Source: Rhodospirillum sp.
GTDB taxonomy: Bacteria > Pseudomonadota > Alphaproteobacteria > Dongiales > Dongiaceae
Assembly (NCBI GenBank): GCA_013822765.1
Contig: PNKY01000014.1
Coordinates: forward strand, 50,943-114,942
DNA length: 64,000 nt
Reading direction: 5' to 3'
How positions within the stretch are numbered: the stretch's first letter is position 1; the number at the start of each line of letters is the position of its first letter. Positions 15,651 through 26,030 of this stretch are shown one piece after another. A program made the translations under genes and the position numbers. The notes below the pieces were generated by a model that saw only the letters and a program-made list of their open reading frames with translations, was not told the origin of the DNA and did no database searches.

Positions 15651-17320
15651 CAGCCGTTGATCATCGGCAGCTTCAGTCCCTGCTCGCGGGCGCAGTCGAT
15701 CGCGATGTCGTAGCCCGCGTCGGCGTGGCGCATCACGCCGGTGCCGGGATCGTTGGTCAGCACGCGCTCGATGCGGTGTGCCGCCTCCTGCGTGCCGTCA
15801 CAGCAGATCACCATGCCGGAATGCTGCGAGAAGCCCATGCCGACGCCGCCGCCGTGATGCAGGCTGACCCAGGTCGCACCCGACGCGCAATTGAGCAGCG
15901 CGTTCAGCAGCGGCCAGTCGGAGACGGCGTCCGAGCCGTCCTTCATGCCTTCGGTCTCGCGGTTCGGGCTGGCGACCGAGCCGGAATCCAGGTGGTCGCG
16001 GCCGATCACGATCGGCGCCTTCAACTCGCCCTTGGCCACCATCTCGTTGAAGGCGAGGCCGAGCTTGGCGCGCTCGCCGAGGCCCACCCAGCAGATGCGC
16101 GCGGGGAGGCCCTGGAACTTGATGCGTTCCTTCGCCATGTCGAGCCAGTTGTGCAGGTGCCGATTGTCGGGGATCAGCTCCTTCACCTTGGCATCGGTGC
16201 GATGGATGTCTTCCGGGTCGCCCGAGAGCGCGGCCCAGCGGAACGGGCCGACGCCGCGGCAGAACAGCGGGCGGATATACGCCGGCACGAAGCCGGGGAA
16301 GTCGAAGGCGTTGTCGACGCCGGTCTCCTGCGCCATCTGGCGGATGTTGTTGCCGTAGTCGAAGGTCGGGATGCCGAGCTTGTGGAAGCCGAGCATCGCG
16401 CGCACCTGCACCGCCATCGACTCCTTCGCGGCCTTCACCACCGCTTGCGGATCGCGCTGGCGCAAATCGGCGGCGTGAGAGAGGGTCCAGCCGGCAGGCA
16501 GGTAGCCGTTGAGCGGATCGTGCGCACTGGTCTGGTCCGTCACCATGTCCGGCCGGATGCCACGCTTCAGGATCTCAGGGAAGATCTCGGCGGCGTTGCC
16601 GAGCAGCCCGATGGAGATCGCCTTGCCATCCTTCTTCGCGCGCTCGAGCAGGCCGAGCGCTTCATCGAGCGACGTGGCTTTGGTGTCGAGATAGCGCGTC
16701 TCCAGCCGCTTCTCGATGCGCGAGGGCTCGCACTCGACTGCCAGCATCGAGGCGCCGGCCATGGTCGCCGCCAACGGCTGCGCGCCGCCCATGCCGCCGA
16801 GGCCGCCGGTCAGGACCCAGCGACCCTTGAGGTTGCCACCGTAATGCTGGCGGCCGGCTTCGACGAAGGTCTCGTAGGTGCCCTGCACGATGCCTTGGGA
16901 GCCGATATAGATCCACGATCCGGCCGTCATCTGGCCGTACATCATCAGGCCCTTGGCATCGAGCTCGCGGAAATGCTCCCAGGTCGACCAGTGCGGCACC
17001 AGGTTGGAGTTGGCGAGCAGGACGCGCGGCGCATCTTTGTGGGTGCGGAACACCCCAACCGGCTTGCCTGACTGGATCAGGAGGGTCTCGTCGTCGTTCA
17101 GTCCCTTCAGGCTGTCGACGATCTTGTCGAAGCACTCCCAGTTGCGCGCCGCCCGGCCGATGCCGCCGTAGACTACGAGCTCGTTGGGATTCTCGGCGAC
17201 GTCGGGGTCCAAGTTATTCATGAGCATGCGCAGCGGCGCCTCCGTCATCCAGGACTTGGCGCTGAGGGTCTTGCCGTGGGGTGCGCGGATGGTGCGGGCG
17301 TTGAAGCGGGTTCCGGTCAT
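15650..17320 (-). CDS. hutU: Urocanate hydratase HutU
   Basis: A 556-aa NAD-dependent urocanase that hydrates urocanate to 4-imidazolone-5-propionate. The conserved FCRGVGPFRWAALSGDPEDI (no gap) contains the cysteine of the family active-site signature. Other landmarks are GGLGGMGGAQPLAA in the NAD domain and the C-terminal SLHHGGGVGMGFSQHSGMV. It is the first gene of the minus-strand operon hutU-hutI-hutD-hutG and the small membrane protein. Predicted HutC sites at 17340-17361 lie 20-41 bases upstream of the ATG, so repression by HutC is likely. Length is normal. Confidence 0.97.
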   Translation of the reverse strand: MTGTRFNARTIRAPHGKTLSAKSWMTEAPLRMLMNNLDPDVAENPNELVVYGGIGRAARNWECFDKIVDSLKGLNDDETLLIQSGKPVGVFRTHKDAPRVLLANSNLVPHWSTWEHFRELDAKGLMMYGQMTAGSWIYIGSQGIVQGTYETFVEAGRQHYGGNLKGRWVLTGGLGGMGGAQPLAATMAGASMLAVECEPSRIEKRLETRYLDTKATSLDEALGLLERAKKDGKAISIGLLGNAAEIFPEILKRGIRPDMVTDQTSAHDPLNGYLPAGWTLSHAADLRQRDPQAVVKAAKESMAVQVRAMLGFHKLGIPTFDYGNNIRQMAQETGVDNAFDFPGFVPAYIRPLFCRGVGPFRWAALSGDPEDIHRTDAKVKELIPDNRHLHNWLDMAKERIKFQGLPARICWVGLGERAKLGLAFNEMVAKGELKAPIVIGRDHLDSGSVASPNRETEGMKDGSDAVSDWPLLNALLNCASGATWVSLHHGGGVGMGFSQHSGMVICCDGTQEAAHRIERVLTNDPGTGVMRHADAGYDIAIDCAREQGLKLPMING

Positions 17321-17339
17321 GATGCCATCTCAGTGGAGG

Positions 17340-17361
17340 TTGTATATACAAGTCTATACAG
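17340..17361. promoter_or_regulatory. Predicted HutC operator(s) upstream of hutU
   Basis: A palindrome TTGTATATACAA (17340-17351) is followed immediately by a second, partly overlapping CTATACA half-site pair (to 17361). Both share the core found at 7899 and 11211. The site lies 20-41 bases before the hutU start on the minus strand and 126 bases before the divergent DMT transporter gene. Confidence 0.7.
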
Positions 17362-17486
17362 CACGTTTCTGACAGGCTCAAGGGCGAACACTCAAGGTCG
17401 ATCAGGGGTGGGGCGATGTCGGTGGCCCGCTAGCGCAGGGATGAGCCCTCCGTTAACTTTCGGCCGGCATTGAATGGGAGTTTGGA

Positions 17487-18392
17487 ATGACGGTGCCGGC
17501 GAGGTCCAGCAGATATCTGTTCGGCATCGGCTGTTGCTGCCTGGCGACCCTGGGCTGGAGCCTGAGCGGCCTGTTCGTGCGCTGGGTCCCGCAGCTGGAC
17601 GGCTGGGGTATCAACGGCTACCGGGCGCCGGCGACGGCGGTTTTCCTCCTGATCTACCTGGCACTGCGCTACCGGAGTGACCTGCCGCGCCATCTCTGGC
17701 CAAAGCAGCCCCAGGCACTGTTCGTCGTTGCCGCCTTCTTCGGCATCGGCTCCACGCTCTACGTCTACGCCCTGACCATGGGCACAGTCGCGAGCGTGTC
17801 CGTGCTCGGCGCGACCAGCCCGTTCTTCGCGGCTTTGCTGGCCTGGCTGGTAATGCGCGAGCGCACGACGGCGGTCGCGCTGGCGGCGACGGTGGTTGCG
17901 CTGGTCGGCGTCGCGATCGTCGTGCAGGCGGAGATGTCGGCGCTGGCGACGGGCTTCTCGGCCGCGCTGATCTCGCTCGGCTATGCCTTCTGCTTTGCCG
18001 GCCAGACCGTGTGGCTCAGGCGCTACCGCGACCTCGAGTTGATTCCTGGCATCGCGCTCGGCGGACTGCTGGTGTTCGCGTTCGTCTGGATCTTTGTTGG
18101 GTTGCCACCACTTCGGGCGTGGCAGGTCGGCCTGCTGTCGTTGATGGGCTTGGTGCAGCTGGCGCTGCCGCTGATCCTGTTCGCGGCCGGCGCCAAGCAT
18201 GTGCCGGTGGTGCCGGCAATGCTGATCGCGCTGGCGGATGTGGTATTGAATCCGTTCTGGGTCTGGCTGGTGCACGGCGAGCAGCCGCCCTCCGGCAGCA
18301 TCGTCGGCGGCACGCTCATCCTCTCGGCGATCATCGGCGCGACCCTGTACGAGAATCGGCGCCAGCGCCTGATCGCGCAGCAGGAGGTTTGA
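17487..18392 (+). CDS. EamA/DMT-family transporter
   Basis: A 301-aa integral membrane protein with about ten hydrophobic segments arranged as two homologous EamA halves, for example GCCCLATLGWSLSGLFVRWV near the start and ALADVVLNPFWVWLVHGE in the second half. Members export or import amino acids, nucleosides or other small metabolites; the substrate is not predictable here. It is divergent from hutU, and the shared intergenic region holds the HutC-type sites, which makes hut control possible but unproven. The following cupin gene starts two bases after its stop codon, so the two are co-transcribed. GGAG precedes the ATG at 17487. Confidence 0.88.
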   Translation: MTVPARSSRYLFGIGCCCLATLGWSLSGLFVRWVPQLDGWGINGYRAPATAVFLLIYLALRYRSDLPRHLWPKQPQALFVVAAFFGIGSTLYVYALTMGTVASVSVLGATSPFFAALLAWLVMRERTTAVALAATVVALVGVAIVVQAEMSALATGFSAALISLGYAFCFAGQTVWLRRYRDLELIPGIALGGLLVFAFVWIFVGLPPLRAWQVGLLSLMGLVQLALPLILFAAGAKHVPVVPAMLIALADVVLNPFWVWLVHGEQPPSGSIVGGTLILSAIIGATLYENRRQRLIAQQEV

Positions 18393-18394
18393 CC

Positions 18395-18883
18395 TTGGCC
18401 AGTCCGCACATCTTCTCCCCGGTGAACCTGATGAGCGAGCTGGTGATCGACACCGAGGGCGACAACCAGCACTGGATCCAATTGACCGAGGACGTGCGGC
18501 AACGGCCGCTGATGTTCGATTGCACCAATGGCGCGTGGGCGAATCTGCTGAGCATCCGGCCGGGCGGGCGGCTCCAATGCCACTATCACACCGGTCCCGT
18601 ACACGCGTTCACGCTCAAGGGCTCGTGGCGCTACCTCGAGCATGATTGGGTGGCGGGCGAGGGGACCTTCGTCTACGAGCCGCCGGGCGAGATCCACACG
18701 CTGGAGGCCGATCCCAAGACCGGCATGACCACGTTCTTCGTCACGCGCGGCGCGCTGATATACACCGACGCTGAGGGTCGGCAGATTGGCTTCGAGGACG
18801 TCTTCACGCGGCTTGAGAGGTTTCGCCGCCATGTGGCTGAAAACGGCCTCGATCCGGCCGTGATCGAGCGCATGATTCGCTAG
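18395..18883 (+). CDS. Cupin protein, 2,4'-dihydroxyacetophenone dioxygenase-like family
   Basis: A 162-aa single-domain cupin. Motif 1 is GGRLQCHYHTGPVHAFTLKG, with three metal-binding His, and motif 2 is YEPPGEIHTLE. The run RYLEHDWVAGEGTFVYEPPG is characteristic of the 2,4'-dihydroxyacetophenone dioxygenase-like group, most members of which have no tested substrate. The TTG at 18395 is preferred as start: a perfect AGGAGG, located inside the end of the transporter gene, ends six bases before it. The first ATG (18431) would lack a ribosome site but leaves the domain intact. Co-expression with the transporter is strongly suggested; a specific reaction is not. Confidence 0.8.
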   Translation: MASPHIFSPVNLMSELVIDTEGDNQHWIQLTEDVRQRPLMFDCTNGAWANLLSIRPGGRLQCHYHTGPVHAFTLKGSWRYLEHDWVAGEGTFVYEPPGEIHTLEADPKTGMTTFFVTRGALIYTDAEGRQIGFEDVFTRLERFRRHVAENGLDPAVIERMIR

Positions 18884-18966
18884 CGGAATCACGCCGTTGA
18901 AGTGTTGTTGACACTGCAAGGGGCATCCTATATCTCACCGCCACCGTTAAGGTGTTGCCCAAATGC

Positions 18967-19043
<77 letters not shown>

Positions 19044-19141
19044 TTTTCCGCCTTTCGCACGCCGTTTCCCGGCTGTGCTCCCTTCGATGTAACCGCCGAG
19101 AAATAAACGCATTTTCGCGATTGCTGCGACGTTTTTTGCGC

Positions 19142-19170
19142 TTTCGCACTGCGATATTGGGCACTATAGT
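19142..19170 (+). promoter_or_regulatory. Candidate promoter of the nuo operon
   Basis: TTTCGC and TATAGT are separated by 17 bases, with the -10-like hexamer at 19165-19170, about 115 bases before nuoA. The region lies between tRNA-Asp and nuoA and has no other gene. The -35 match is weak, so this is only a candidate. Confidence 0.3.
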
Positions 19171-19285
19171 GGCGGCGCTCTGACGGGGGTGAGTCGCAAT
19201 CCCGTTCGCGGCTCTGCCAGTGCCGCGGCGTGGGGATGATGGGTGGCCGGCGGCGTTCGCCGATTGGCCGGTCTCGGGTGATTGA

Positions 19286-19651
19286 ATGAACGAGCTTCTA
19301 CGCGAATATCTGCCGGTCCTGATATTCATCGTCGTGGCTGCCGGCTTGTCCGGGATCATGGTGATCGCGTCCCTGATCCTGGCGCGGCAGAACCCCGATC
19401 CGGAGAAACTGTCACCCTACGAGTGCGGATTCGAGGCATTCGACGATGCCCGCCGGCAGTTCGACGTCCGATTCTACCTGGTCTCCATCCTGTTCATCAT
19501 TTTCGACCTGGAAGTGGCGTTCCTGTTCCCCTGGGCGGTCTCGCTTAGCAAGATCGGACTGTTCGGCTTCTGGTCGATGATGATTTTCCTCGGCGTGCTG
19601 ACCGTGGGGTTCATCTACGAGTGGAAGAAGGGCGCGCTGGAGTGGGAGTAA
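19286..19651 (+). CDS. nuoA: NADH-quinone oxidoreductase subunit A
   Basis: A 121-aa membrane subunit of respiratory complex I with three hydrophobic segments. The loop between segments 1 and 2 carries the conserved NPDPEKLSPYECGFEAFDDA, including the Cys of the ND3 loop near the quinone site. The second segment, FYLVSILFIIFDLEVAFLFP, is typical and includes the conserved membrane Asp/Glu pair. It opens the nuoA-N operon; nuoB begins four bases after its stop codon. Confidence 0.97.
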   Translation: MNELLREYLPVLIFIVVAAGLSGIMVIASLILARQNPDPEKLSPYECGFEAFDDARRQFDVRFYLVSILFIIFDLEVAFLFPWAVSLSKIGLFGFWSMMIFLGVLTVGFIYEWKKGALEWE

Positions 19652-19655
19652 CAAC

Positions 19656-20216
19656 ATGGCGAATGCCCAAATGAACCAGACCATCGTGCGCGCGCCGCAA
19701 CCGCTGCCTCCGGGCGCGGACCAGGACCAGGTCCTAAAGGCTGTCACCGACGAATTGTCCGACCGCGGCTTCGTGGTCGCGCAGGTCGACAAGCTGGTGA
19801 ACTGGGCCCGCACGGGATCGCTGTGGCCGATGACCTTCGGCCTCGCCTGCTGCGCGGTCGAGATGATGCACGCCTACATGGCGCGCTACGACCTGGACCG
19901 GTTCGGTGTGGTGCCGCGCGGCACGCCGCGCCAGTCCGACGTGATGATCGTCGCCGGCACGCTGACCAACAAGATGGCGCCGGCCCTGCGCAAGGTCTAC
20001 GACCAGATGGCCGAGCCGCGCTGGGTCATCTCCATGGGCTCCTGCGCCAACGGCGGGGGCTACTATCACTATTCCTACGCGGTCGTGCGCGGCTGCGATC
20101 GGATCGTTCCGGTGGACATCTACGTGCCCGGCTGCCCGCCCACAGCGGAGGCGCTGGTCTACGGCATTCTGCAGCTGCAGAAGAAGATACGCCGCACCAC
20201 GACCATCGCACGCTAG
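19656..20216 (+). CDS. nuoB: NADH-quinone oxidoreductase subunit B
   Basis: A 186-aa peripheral-arm subunit of complex I that carries the terminal [4Fe-4S] cluster N2, the electron donor to quinone. All four ligands are visible: adjacent Cys65-Cys66 in LACCAVEMM, Cys130 in MGSCANGGG and Cys160 in VPGCPPT. The length is normal. It sits between nuoA (four bases) and nuoC (27 bases), in the standard order. Confidence 0.98.
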   Translation: MANAQMNQTIVRAPQPLPPGADQDQVLKAVTDELSDRGFVVAQVDKLVNWARTGSLWPMTFGLACCAVEMMHAYMARYDLDRFGVVPRGTPRQSDVMIVAGTLTNKMAPALRKVYDQMAEPRWVISMGSCANGGGYYHYSYAVVRGCDRIVPVDIYVPGCPPTAEALVYGILQLQKKIRRTTTIAR

Positions 20217-20243
20217 GGCAGATCGAGGGCGGGGCGGACCAGC

Positions 20244-20849
20244 ATGAGCACAGTCTATCGCGAACTCGGCGATTTCATCGCGGCGGCGCTCGGCGGCGCG
20301 GTCGAGAGCACTGAAGTCCAGCTGGGCGAGCTGATGGTGACCTGCGCGCCCGGCGACCTGGTCAAGGTCATGAAGTTCCTTCGCAACGACAGCAACTGCC
20401 GGTTCGAGATGCTGATCGATGCCTGCGCGGTCGACTATCCGGAGCGCGCGAAGCGCTTCGATGTGGTCTACAATCTCCTCAGCCTCAAGCATAACTACCG
20501 GGTGCGCGTGAAGGTGCCGGTGAACGAGGACGAGGCGGTGCCGTCGGTGGTGGACCTGTGGCCGGCCGCCGGCTGGTTCGAGCGCGAAGCGTACGATCTC
20601 TACGGCGTGTTCTTCGAAGGCAATCCGGACCTGCGCCGCATCCTCACCGACTACGGCTTCGAGGGCCATCCGTTCCGCAAGGACTTCCCGCTCACCGGCT
20701 ATGTCGAGGTGCGCTACGACGAGACCCAGAAGCGCGTGATCTACGAGCCGGTGAAGCTCACCCAGGAATTCCGCAAGTTCGATTTCGAGAGCCCGTGGGA
20801 AGGCATGCTGCAGCCGCGCCGCCTGCCGGGCGACGAGAAGGCGTCCTAG
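20244..20849 (+). CDS. nuoC: NADH-quinone oxidoreductase subunit C
   Basis: A 201-aa peripheral-arm subunit of complex I (30-kDa subunit family) that packs against NuoD and NuoB. The family signature ERExYDxxG appears as EREAYDLYGVFFEGNPDLRR, followed by GFEGHPFRKDFPLTGY. NuoC and NuoD are separate genes, as in most alphaproteobacteria and unlike the E. coli fusion. nuoD begins two bases after its stop codon. Confidence 0.97.
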   Translation: MSTVYRELGDFIAAALGGAVESTEVQLGELMVTCAPGDLVKVMKFLRNDSNCRFEMLIDACAVDYPERAKRFDVVYNLLSLKHNYRVRVKVPVNEDEAVPSVVDLWPAAGWFEREAYDLYGVFFEGNPDLRRILTDYGFEGHPFRKDFPLTGYVEVRYDETQKRVIYEPVKLTQEFRKFDFESPWEGMLQPRRLPGDEKAS

Positions 20850-20851
20850 AC

Positions 20852-22030
20852 ATGGCCGAAGTCCAGATCAGACCGCTCACCATGAATTTCGGGCCGCAGC
20901 ATCCCGCGGCCCACGGCGTGCTGCGCATGGTGATGGAGATGGACGGCGAGGTGGTGCGCCGCATCGATCCGCACATCGGCCTCTTGCATCGCGGCACCGA
21001 GAAGCTGATCGAATACAAGACCTACATCCAGGCGATCCCCTATTTCGACCGGCTCGATTACGTCTCGCCGATGTGCCAGGAGCACGCTTTCGTGCTGGCA
21101 ATCGAGAAGCTGATGGGCCTCGAAGTGCCGGCGCGCGGCCAGTATATCCGCGTGCTGTTCGACGAGATCACGCGCATCCTCAACCACCTGCTCAACATCC
21201 CCGCCTACGCGATGGATGTCGGCGCGGTCACGCCGTTCCTGTGGGCGTTCGAGGAGCGCGAGCTGCTGATGGAATTCTACGAGCGGGTCAGCGGCGCGCG
21301 CCTGCATGCGGCGTACTATCGTCCGGGCGGCGTGCATCAGGACCTGCCCACCGGCATCCTCGACGACATCTGGGCCTGGTCGGAAAAATTCCCGCGGGTC
21401 GTCAGCGACATCGAAGGGCTGCTGACCGAGAACCGCATCTTCAAGCAGCGCCTGGTCGATATCGGCATCGTCTCCGCGGAGGACGCGATCGCCTGGGGCT
21501 TCACCGGCCCGATGCTGCGCGCCAGCGGCGTGCCGTGGGACCTGCGCAAGGCGCAGCCCTATATGGTCTACGACAAGATGGATTTCGACATTCCGGTCGG
21601 CAAGGCGGGCGATTGCTATGACCGCTATCTGGTGCGCGTCGAGGAGATGCGCCAGTCGCTGAAGATCATCCGCCAGTGCATCCAGGCCATGCCGGGTGGC
21701 CCGGCGAGTTCGGTCGACCGCAAGGTGACGCCGCCGCCGCGCGGCGAGATGAAGCGCTCGATGGAAGCGCTGATCCACCACTTCAAGCTCTATACCGAGG
21801 GCTTCCACGTGCCGGCGGGCGAGACCTACACGGCGGTCGAAGCGCCCAAGGGCGAGTTTGGCGTCTACCTCGTCTCCGACGGCAGCAACAAGCCGTATCG
21901 CTGCAAGATCCGTGCGCCGGGATTCCCGCATCTGCAGGCGATGGAATTCTGTTCCAAGGGCTACATGCTGGCGGATTCGGTGGCGATCCTCGGTTCCATG
22001 GATATCGTGTTCGGCGAGATCGATCGATGA
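20852..22030 (+). CDS. nuoD: NADH-quinone oxidoreductase subunit D
   Basis: A 392-aa 49-kDa-type subunit that forms the quinone pocket with NuoB. The start at 20852 gives the conserved opening MAEVQIRPLTMNFGPQHPAAHG, whose HPAAHG loop reaches the quinone site. Further conserved pieces are HIGLLHRGTEKLIE and the C-terminal DIVFGEIDR. A longer open frame extends upstream to 20558 but only overlaps nuoC out of frame. The stop codon overlaps the nuoE start by four bases (ATGA). Confidence 0.98.
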   Translation: MAEVQIRPLTMNFGPQHPAAHGVLRMVMEMDGEVVRRIDPHIGLLHRGTEKLIEYKTYIQAIPYFDRLDYVSPMCQEHAFVLAIEKLMGLEVPARGQYIRVLFDEITRILNHLLNIPAYAMDVGAVTPFLWAFEERELLMEFYERVSGARLHAAYYRPGGVHQDLPTGILDDIWAWSEKFPRVVSDIEGLLTENRIFKQRLVDIGIVSAEDAIAWGFTGPMLRASGVPWDLRKAQPYMVYDKMDFDIPVGKAGDCYDRYLVRVEEMRQSLKIIRQCIQAMPGGPASSVDRKVTPPPRGEMKRSMEALIHHFKLYTEGFHVPAGETYTAVEAPKGEFGVYLVSDGSNKPYRCKIRAPGFPHLQAMEFCSKGYMLADSVAILGSMDIVFGEIDR

Positions 22031-22653
22031 GTGGCAGCGACACCAGTCACGTGGTTCAACCGGCGAACTTCACCTTCACGGCGGAGAACAAGGCGGAAGC
22101 CGACCGCGTCATCAAGAAGTATCCGGAGGGCCGCCAGGCCAGCGCCGTGCTGCCGCTGCTCTACATCGCGCAGAAGCAGGAAGGCTGGGTGCCGAGGGCG
22201 GCGATGGACCACATCGCCGAGACGCTCGACATGGCGCCGATCCGCGTCTACGAGGTCGCGACCTTCTACACCATGTTTCACCTGCAACCGGTAGGGAAGT
22301 ATCACCTGCAGGTCTGCCGCACCACGCCATGCTGGCTGCGCGGCGCCGACCAGATGACCGAGACCTGCAAGAAGAAGCTCGGCATCGGCCTCAAGGAGAC
22401 CACCAAGGACGGCCTGTTCTCGCTGATCGAGGTCGAGTGCCTCGGCGGCTGCTCCAATGCCCCGATGGTGCAGATCAACGACGACTTCTACGAGGATCTC
22501 GATCCGAAGAAGCTGGAGTGGATCCTAGACGAGTTGGCCGCCGGCCGCGTGCCGCCGTACGGCTCGCAGACCGGGCGCAAGGGCGCCGAGCCGGAAGGCG
22601 GTCCGACCACGCTCAAGAACATTCCGCGCCCCGGCGGCGCGCCGGCCGAGTGA
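22027..22653 (+). CDS. nuoE: NADH-quinone oxidoreductase subunit E
   Basis: A 208-aa thioredoxin-like 24-kDa subunit of the NADH dehydrogenase module carrying the [2Fe-2S] cluster N1a. The ligands are Cys97 and Cys102 in VCRTTPCW and Cys138 and Cys142 in ECLGGCSNAP. The start ATG overlaps the nuoD stop. The C-terminal tail after residue 175 is Gly/Pro-rich and poorly ordered, a feature seen in alphaproteobacterial and mitochondrial homologues. It is followed by nuoF after seven bases. Confidence 0.97.
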   Translation: MSGSDTSHVVQPANFTFTAENKAEADRVIKKYPEGRQASAVLPLLYIAQKQEGWVPRAAMDHIAETLDMAPIRVYEVATFYTMFHLQPVGKYHLQVCRTTPCWLRGADQMTETCKKKLGIGLKETTKDGLFSLIEVECLGGCSNAPMVQINDDFYEDLDPKKLEWILDELAAGRVPPYGSQTGRKGAEPEGGPTTLKNIPRPGGAPAE

Positions 22654-22660
22654 CCCGATC

Positions 22661-23959
<1,299 letters not shown>

Positions 23960-23969
23960 GAGCGAACCC

Positions 23970-26030
23970 ATGCCGAAGATGACCATCGACGGGATCGAGA
24001 TCGAAGTGCCGGCCGGCATCACCGTGCTGCAGGCCTGCGAGATGGCGGGCAAGGAGATCCCGCGCTTCTGCTATCACGAGCGCCTGTCGGTTGCCGGCAA
24101 CTGCCGCATGTGCCTGGTTGAGCAGGAGAAGGCGCCGAAGCCGATTGCCAGCTGCGCCATGCCGGTCGCCGACAACATGGTGATCAAGACCGACACGCCG
24201 CTGGTGAGGAAGGCGCGCCAGGGCGTGATGGAGTTCCTGCTGATCAACCATCCGCTCGACTGCCCGATCTGCGACCAGGGCGGCGAGTGCGACCTGCAGG
24301 ACCAGGCGATGGCGTACGGCCACCACTCCTCGCGCTACAAGGAAGCGAAGCGCGCGGTCACCGACAAGGATTTCGGCCCGATCGTGAAGACCGAGATGAC
24401 GCGCTGCATCCAGTGCACGCGTTGCATCCGCTTCGCGACCGAGATCGCCGGTGTCGAGACGCTGGGCGCGACCGGCCGCGGCGAGCATATGGAAGTCACC
24501 ACCTACGTCGAGAAGACGATCAATTCCGAGCTGTCGGGCAACCTGGTCGACCTCTGCCCGGTTGGCGCGCTGACCTCCAAGCCGTATGCGTTCATCGCGC
24601 GGCCGTGGGAGCTGCGGAAGACGGAATCGATCGATGTCATGGATGCGGTCGGCTCCGCCGTCCGGCTGGATTCGCGCGGCCGCGAAGTGCTGCGCATCCT
24701 GCCGCGCGTCAACGACGACGTGAACGAGGAGTGGCTGGCGGACAAGTCGCGCTACGCCGTGGACGGTCTGCGGCGGCAGCGCTTGGACCGGCCCTATCTG
24801 CGCATCGACGGCAAGCTGAAGCCGGTCGGCTGGCCGGAAGCGCTGGACGCGATCGCCAAGCGCGTGATCGGCCTGCCGGGCTCGCGCCTCGCGGCGATTG
24901 CCGGCGACTTCGCCGACGCCGAAGCGATGTTCGCGCTGAAAGATTTGATGACCGCCCTCGGCTCACCCAACCTCGATTGCCGGCAGGAGGGCGCGGCGCT
25001 TGATCCGAAGGCGCGTGCCTCGTGGCTGTTCAATTCGACCATCGCCGGCATCGAGAAGGCCGACGCCATCCTGATCGTCGGCAGCAATCCGCGCTGGGAA
25101 GCGCCGGTGCTGAACGCGCGCATCCGCAAGCGCTATCTCAAGGGCGGGCTGAAGGTCGGCGTGATCGGGCCGAAGCTCGATCTCACCTATCCGTACCAGC
25201 ATCTCGGCCAGACCGCGGACGTGTTGGGGCAGGTGGCGTCCGGTGCGCACGCCTTCGCGGACGTGCTGAAGAGCGCCAAGGCGCCGATGCTGATCCTGGG
25301 GCAGGGCGCCCTGCGCGGTGCGGAGGGCGCGGCGGTTCTGGGTCTTGCCCGCAAGCTCGCCGACAGCTGCAACGTGGTGCGCGAGGACTGGAACGGCTTC
25401 AACGTGCTGCAGACCGCGGCGTCGCGGGTCGGCGGCATGGAGATCGGCTTCGTGCCGCAGGCCAATGGCCGCGACGTCGCCGGCATCCTCGAAGGCACGG
25501 CGCGGGGCGAGATCGAGGTGGTCTATCTGCTCGGCGCCGACGAGATCGACATGACCAAGCTGGGCAAGGCTTTTGTGATCTACCAGGGCCATCACGGCGA
25601 TGCCGGCGCACATCGCGCCGACGTGATCTTGCCGGCGGCGGCCTTCACCGAGAAGTCGGGGATCTATGTGAGCACCGAGGGCCGGGCGCAGATCACCGAA
25701 GCGGCGATCGTCCCGCTGGGCGAGGCGCGTGAAGACTGGGCGATCCTGCGCGCCTTGTCGGAGAAGCTCGGCCGGACTTTGCCCTATGACAGCCTGGATC
25801 AGCTGCGCCGCGCCTTGTTCAAGGCTGCGCCGAACCTGCAGCAGCTCGGCGTCGCGGTGCCGGCGAAGTGGGAGCGTTTCGGCGCCAGCGGGGCGGTCAC
25901 GGCGCTCGCCTTCCACCTGCCGATCGCGAACTACTACATGACCGATCCGATCAGCCGCGCATCCGAGACCATGGCGAAATGCACCGACGCCTTCGTGGCG
26001 CCCATGACAGGGACCGGCACCCATGGCTAG
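23970..26030 (+). CDS. nuoG: NADH-quinone oxidoreductase subunit G
   Basis: A 686-aa 75-kDa subunit. The N-terminal ferredoxin domain binds [2Fe-2S] through Cys34, Cys45, Cys48 and Cys62. The following region shows the CPICDQGGECDLQ and CIQCTRCIRF clusters with CPVGALTS. The remainder is a molybdopterin-oxidoreductase-like domain without cofactor. The start at 23970 gives MPKMTIDGIEIEVPAG; an upstream ATG at 23847 lies inside nuoF. The stop overlaps nuoH by eight bases. Length is typical of alphaproteobacterial and mitochondrial NuoG, shorter than the E. coli type. Confidence 0.97.
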   Translation: MPKMTIDGIEIEVPAGITVLQACEMAGKEIPRFCYHERLSVAGNCRMCLVEQEKAPKPIASCAMPVADNMVIKTDTPLVRKARQGVMEFLLINHPLDCPICDQGGECDLQDQAMAYGHHSSRYKEAKRAVTDKDFGPIVKTEMTRCIQCTRCIRFATEIAGVETLGATGRGEHMEVTTYVEKTINSELSGNLVDLCPVGALTSKPYAFIARPWELRKTESIDVMDAVGSAVRLDSRGREVLRILPRVNDDVNEEWLADKSRYAVDGLRRQRLDRPYLRIDGKLKPVGWPEALDAIAKRVIGLPGSRLAAIAGDFADAEAMFALKDLMTALGSPNLDCRQEGAALDPKARASWLFNSTIAGIEKADAILIVGSNPRWEAPVLNARIRKRYLKGGLKVGVIGPKLDLTYPYQHLGQTADVLGQVASGAHAFADVLKSAKAPMLILGQGALRGAEGAAVLGLARKLADSCNVVREDWNGFNVLQTAASRVGGMEIGFVPQANGRDVAGILEGTARGEIEVVYLLGADEIDMTKLGKAFVIYQGHHGDAGAHRADVILPAAAFTEKSGIYVSTEGRAQITEAAIVPLGEAREDWAILRALSEKLGRTLPYDSLDQLRRALFKAAPNLQQLGVAVPAKWERFGASGAVTALAFHLPIANYYMTDPISRASETMAKCTDAFVAPMTGTGTHG

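Noticed and set aside
18011..18394. Longer start for the cupin gene (frame open from 18011)
   Set aside because: The extra part lies wholly within the DMT transporter gene out of frame and has no domain similarity; the AGGAGG site fixes the start downstream.
20558..20851. N-terminal extension of NuoD starting at 20558
   Set aside because: It overlaps nuoC in another frame, adds an Arg-rich non-homologous stretch, and the conserved NuoD N-terminus begins at 20852.
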